NCBI GenBank assembly: GCA_009760855.2
Contig: WPIO01000101.1
Span: 1 to 48,500 of the forward strand
DNA: 48,500 nt
Reading direction: 5' to 3'
From: Cristatella mucedo
Lineage: Eukaryota > Bryozoa > Phylactolaemata > Cristatellidae
Every line of letters begins with the position of its first letter. Position 1 is the first letter of the stretch. The position numbers were made by a program, and so were the translations under genes. Under the pieces are notes generated by a model. It worked only from the letters and a program-made list of their open reading frames with translations. It made no database searches and was not told the DNA's origin. Positions 44,276 through 48,500 of this stretch are shown here, one piece after another.

Positions 44276-44697
44276 TCAAGGCAGCGCAGGCGAACGGCGC
44301 TGCAGTTCCGCCGGATGGCGGCGGCGGGCGTTGCACGGTGGAGCGGCCCGCAAGCCGGCCGGGGAGGAGACCGAAAGATCGACAAGGAAGACGACGACGC
44401 CGGGAAAAACCGACGACCGCGACGGAGGGCAGCGAGAGCATCGGGCAAGCCGAAAGCGACGGCGAGGGCAGGCTTCGGCGGCCGGTCAATTTATTGCACT
44501 CGATTAAAATCACGCGTGGAGTTCGAGCCAAGTGCGAGATGCTTCGTGGGCCGCTGTCTGGCGACAGAGCACCGACTGGCCCGAGAGAGACCCCACGAGT
44601 AGTGGCGGAGGGGCAGGGGGAATTGGCTCCACCCCTACAGCGATCACGGTCACTCCCCTTTGCCACTTCCTTTGCCTCCACCTCCCGGCCGTTGCCG

Positions 44698-45215
44698 ACA
44701 TAATAATAATAATGCACTTGATAAAGCACCCTCAGAGAACTCAATCTCATTCTAGGCGCTTTACATTTGCTGCAAAGGGAAACGCGATTGAATGGTGAGT
44801 AATATCATGCTTGATAAACAATATGAATAACATGGTTAGGGGTGACATGCACAGGGTCAGCATGCAAATGTGGTTAGTGGCAGCATGCACAGTGTCAGCA
44901 CGCACAAGCGCGTGAAGGACGAATCACAGGGACCCACTAAATGCTGTCCTAAATAGGTGTTTTTAAGTTCTTTTTAAATGTGGTCAAGTTAGGGGATGTT
45001 CTGACGCAAGTCGGCAGTGAGTTTCAGGCTTTGGGAGCATACGAACTAAATGCACGGTCTCCACAAGATTTGAGGTTTGTACGAGGTATTGGTAAACTGT
45101 TGGATTCCGAAAAGTGGGTGGTACAATGCTTGGCCTGGTGGGGAGTAGATCTGAGAGATAGGCTTGAGCCAGGCGACGAAATTATGTCCCACTTCCACTC
45201 GATGAGCAAATGCCA
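44698..45215 (-). mobile_element. L-A LINE 3' end
   Basis: The plus strand begins with (ATA)n, then CTTGATAAAGCACCCTCAGA and TCTAGGCGCTTTACATTTGC, the reverse of the L-A terminus. Minus-strand translation near 45110-45020 gives SLPIPRTNLKSCGDRAFSSY followed by APKA. A well preserved 5'-truncated copy just upstream of the minus-strand gene. Confidence 0.88.
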
Positions 45216-46010
45216 AGATCGCGTTCTATAAAAACTACGATCTTTCGATATGTTTCATTATTTTTGGGTCTGGCATCCCACCCCCGGGATGTAAATCTGG
45301 CGGGTTTCCCCCCTCTGGAGGAAAATCCTGGCGCCGCCTCTGTGTAGGGCGTTCGCTTCCGACGGCGACTCAGCTCCCCTCCGGCAGACGAGTATTTTCC
45401 TTGTACAGGAGTTGGCGTCACAGAGTGAGTGCAAGCTCTCGGCTCACTCCGATTCGACTTAACTCCTGTATGCTGAGAATGGCTTTCGATTTCCCAGCTT
45501 GATACCTGCCTGCCTGCTGCTTCGCGAACCATTTTGTTTGGATTGAGTGTTTGAAAAGTTGGCCCTCGCGACTAGCTTGGTCAGGCTGCCGAGGCGGCTC
45601 AAGAGCGCTACCCATCTAGGCTCGATGCCGCGCCGCCACGGCGGATCGCTATCGCTACTAAGGTTCTCTCTCCAGGAAAATTTGGTTTACGTTTGTAATG
45701 CAGCAAAAAAAGCGTAGAGAAAATGTGCCCCGAGAGAACCTAAGTAGCGCCGAGCCGGGGGGGCCGAGCCTAGAAAAGGAGCTGGTGACCTTTGACCTGG
45801 GAGACAGGTGCCGGCCTAGCCTAACATATCGACGTGAAGTTCCGACGTTCCTGGGGGAGGGAAGAAGGGAGGGAGTGAAGGAGTAAAGAGAAAAATTCTA
45901 AGACTAAAGAGAGCTGCTGCACCTTCAATCTTTCATGTGCGAAGCGCTACGGAGAATGCTGCGAGCTGCAGGCGGCTACGAGGGACTTCGAGGCATAAGG
46001 ATTACAGCTG
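45216..46010. other. No gene seen
   Basis: Mixed sequence. Open frames of up to 116 codons have no domains. Confidence 0.45.
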
Positions 46011-46418
<408 letters not shown>

Positions 46419-46701
46419 ATGCTGCTATGACCCTGCCGGCCCTGCGGTGGTGGACTTACCACAGAATCCTATAAGTGCATGCTATAAGCGAGATCGAACT
46501 ATGCAACCCGACCATCGGCTGGATTTATAAAGCCCTTACGACACCCCAATGGATATCATGGCGTTCGTAGAACTTTTTTGTCATTGGGAATGAACTCATA
46601 ACCTCAACAACAAAAGGTAAAATTCAAACACCTCGGGCATTTCGACCGACCACATCTAAAGAGATGTCGATAGAATATTTCTACACTCCAATATTCAGTG
46701 A

Positions 46702-47185
46702 CAACAATAATAATGAGTTTTGTATAGGACGCTAAGGGAACTTGATCTGTGTTCAGGCACTTCACAACTCGCTGCAAGAGAAGCAAGAACGACCAATGCA
46801 ACGGTTAACGAAAAGCAAAGTATCCAGCAGGTATAGGCAGGTATATATAGCAGGTACAGGCAAGCAAGCAAAAGCACACGAAAGGCTCGCGGCTGCTGGT
46901 TGGTTGGACTCCGGAAAAGTAACACTCAATCAATCACTCGCACACGAAGGCAAGGCACACAAGAAAAAAAGACAGGTTCACCAGGGGCGCTATACAAAAC
47001 GTGTCACTGCTGCTGGCCAGGATGCCCACAGTTTTATTATGCACAGCCACATAAAAGTGCAATTTACTTGGACAGAGCAAAGGCAGTGAGGATCAGGTAG
47101 CTTTTTAGATTTTTGAATATAGCCAAATCAGGACATGATAACACGATGTCAGTCAGTAGTGAGTTCCAAGCTTTGGGAACATAAT
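46702..47185 (-). mobile_element. L-C LINE 3' end
   Basis: Terminal motif on the plus strand: AATAATGAGTTTTGTATAGG, GGGAACTTGATCTGTGTTCA and GGCACTTCACA. This matches the S-B SINE tail more closely than the L-A tail does. Toward 47160 the sequence GAGTTCCAAGCTTTGGGAAC is the SYAPKAWNS block read backward. Shares GGATCAGGT and its surroundings with 14790-15055. Confidence 0.7.
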
Positions 47186-47194
47186 AACTGAGGG

Positions 47195-47702
47195 CTTAAT
47201 GAAAGGAAGGCTTTTTAATGAAGACATAACTGACTTATCAGATCTACTACACCAGATTGAGCATCGTACCACCCGCTTTTCGGAATCTAATCCTTTACCT
47301 ATACCTAGTACGAACCTCAAATCCTTTGGAGACCACACCTTTAGTTCCCCAAGCTATGCTTCCCAAGCCTGGAACTCACTTCTGACTGACCTCACAACAT
47401 TCCCTGACTTGACCACATTTAAAATGAACCTAAAACGCATATATTTTTCTCAGCATTTAGTGGGTCCATGTGATTCGTCCTTTGTGCATTTATACGTGCT
47501 GACACTACTCATGCTGCCACTCACCTTATTTGCATGCTGACCCTGTGCATGTCACCTCTAAACGTGTTATGTGCGTTGAAATTGTAATCGCTACCACCAA
47601 CCATTATATCATGCTTCCTTTACAGAACATGTAAAGTGACTAGAAAACAATAAGTTCTCTGAGGGTGCTATACAAATGTATTATTTTTATTATTATTATT
47701 AT
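47195..47702 (+). mobile_element. L-A LINE 3' end
   Basis: Plus-strand frame gives TTRFSESNPLPIPSTNLKSF then GDHTFSS, and later FPDLTTFKMNLK. The 3' UTR carries TGCATGCTGACCCTGTGCAT and the tail TAAGTTCTCTGAGGGTGC ending in (ATT)n. It starts where the opposite-strand L-C fragment ends, head to head. Confidence 0.87.
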
Positions 47703-48500
47703 ATAACTAGGTGTCTTGAAGGCACTTGAAGTGGAAGACTTTGAAGTGCCATCACCACTTCACGTAGTCAGAAGGTAAGTCTAAAGAATCCCTTGATTTC
47801 TGACCCCTATCTGTTCCTTTATGCCTGACATGCTTCTTTCTTATGCTACAACCAGGTAGTGAAAGCACCTCCAACCCTCAACTACTGGGGGTGTGGCATT
47901 ACATAGGGCCACACTATGGGGGGGGGGAGAAGGCGGTTGGTCTGCTCCAGCCCATAGCAATGCACTGACACCGCCGACAGACACTGGCTGGGCAGAGCTA
48001 TGCGATGTGAGGGTATTGCTGCCGATATAATGCACGGTGCACCGTCGCTGCATTCGTCCACAAAGGATGTTCAAGAAAGACGGCACACGACAGCAGCTGC
48101 AGATTAAGCAGCAGGGGGAAACAGATAAACCTGGAAATGCCCCGAACTGAAACTAAAAATGGCAATTCGAAAGCAGTCACACGGCGCTGTGAGATGGGCC
48201 ATTGCAGACCGGAAATTACGTAATGGAGACCAGAAACGGCCAGCAGCCCATGGGACCGGATCTGCAATGCCCACCGGGTCGCCTGCACAGACCAAAAGAG
48301 ATGGCGCAGCAGCGCCAGGACGAGCGGTGTGCCCCGTGTCACGTGACACTGCAGCTTCTCTTCGGGCAAGCCTCTCGATGGCAACACCACGGCAACACTG
48401 CTAAGAGGTCGTCGTGTGAATAAAGGCAGCCGACTGGCGCATCCTTTGCCGAGTGCTGTCCCCACATGCTGGTGGGAAGGAAGCAGACGACCAGTGGGAG
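47703..48500. other. No gene identified
   Basis: Open frames of up to 155 codons on the minus strand (48465-47998) and shorter ones on plus have no domain I know. GAATAAAGGCAGCC near 48418 could be a poly(A) signal of a repeat or LTR, but no matching second LTR is in the window. Confidence 0.4.

Noticed and set aside
47998-48500. LTR retrotransposon end (AATAAA near 48418, TGG near 48471)
   Set aside because: No second LTR, no polymerase motif and no clear primer-binding site in the window.

Overview
This is nuclear DNA from an animal, most likely a non-vertebrate metazoan. It contains one complete spliced gene with 13 GT-AG introns, long dinucleotide microsatellites, CpG-rich stretches, degenerate L2/CR1-type LINEs and tRNA-derived SINEs. 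Nothing is bacterial or organellar. I cannot name the species.

The main gene is a CLPTM1 orthologue on the plus strand, start codon 19188 and stop 41673-41675. Fourteen coding exons join to 1920 nt (639 codons plus stop) with every junction phase consistent. Its promoter region holds a recently inserted SINE, a G-run cluster and a YY1-like motif over the start codon. The last intron is 7.7 kb and holds a nearly complete but broken LINE, a 318-bp CT microsatellite and a second LINE remnant.

A second likely gene lies convergently on the minus strand (44272 to 43720). Its open frame has coding-type codon use but no methionine codon. A good ATG sits 22 nt upstream in another frame.

The left 19 kb has no gene I can support. 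It holds a GT array (1-818), LINE fragments, a CpG-rich zone (about 2600-4740), a TG array, a LINE interrupted by a SINE with a clean target-site duplication (6095-7660), a second LINE copy (7661-8497), several SINEs, a 17-bp minisatellite (12309-12515) and fragments of another reverse-transcriptase family. The right end (44.7-48.5 kb) is LINE fragments, a 408-bp CT array and unassigned sequence.

Provisional repeat names used here: L-A is a LINE whose 3' tail ends in (ATT)n. L-B is a LINE whose 3' end carries ATTAC-like repeats. L-C is a LINE whose 3' tail resembles SINE S-B. L-D is a more divergent reverse transcriptase. S-A and S-B are two tRNA-derived SINE families. A recurrent theme is perfect short-spacer inverted repeats (1390, 1550, 2925, 43019, and inside S-A), which look like template-switch products. 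I found no clearly new multi-gene system. The best leads are the ATG-less ORF, the hairpin inversion in S-A, the L-C/S-B pairing and the 64-bp templated insertion.
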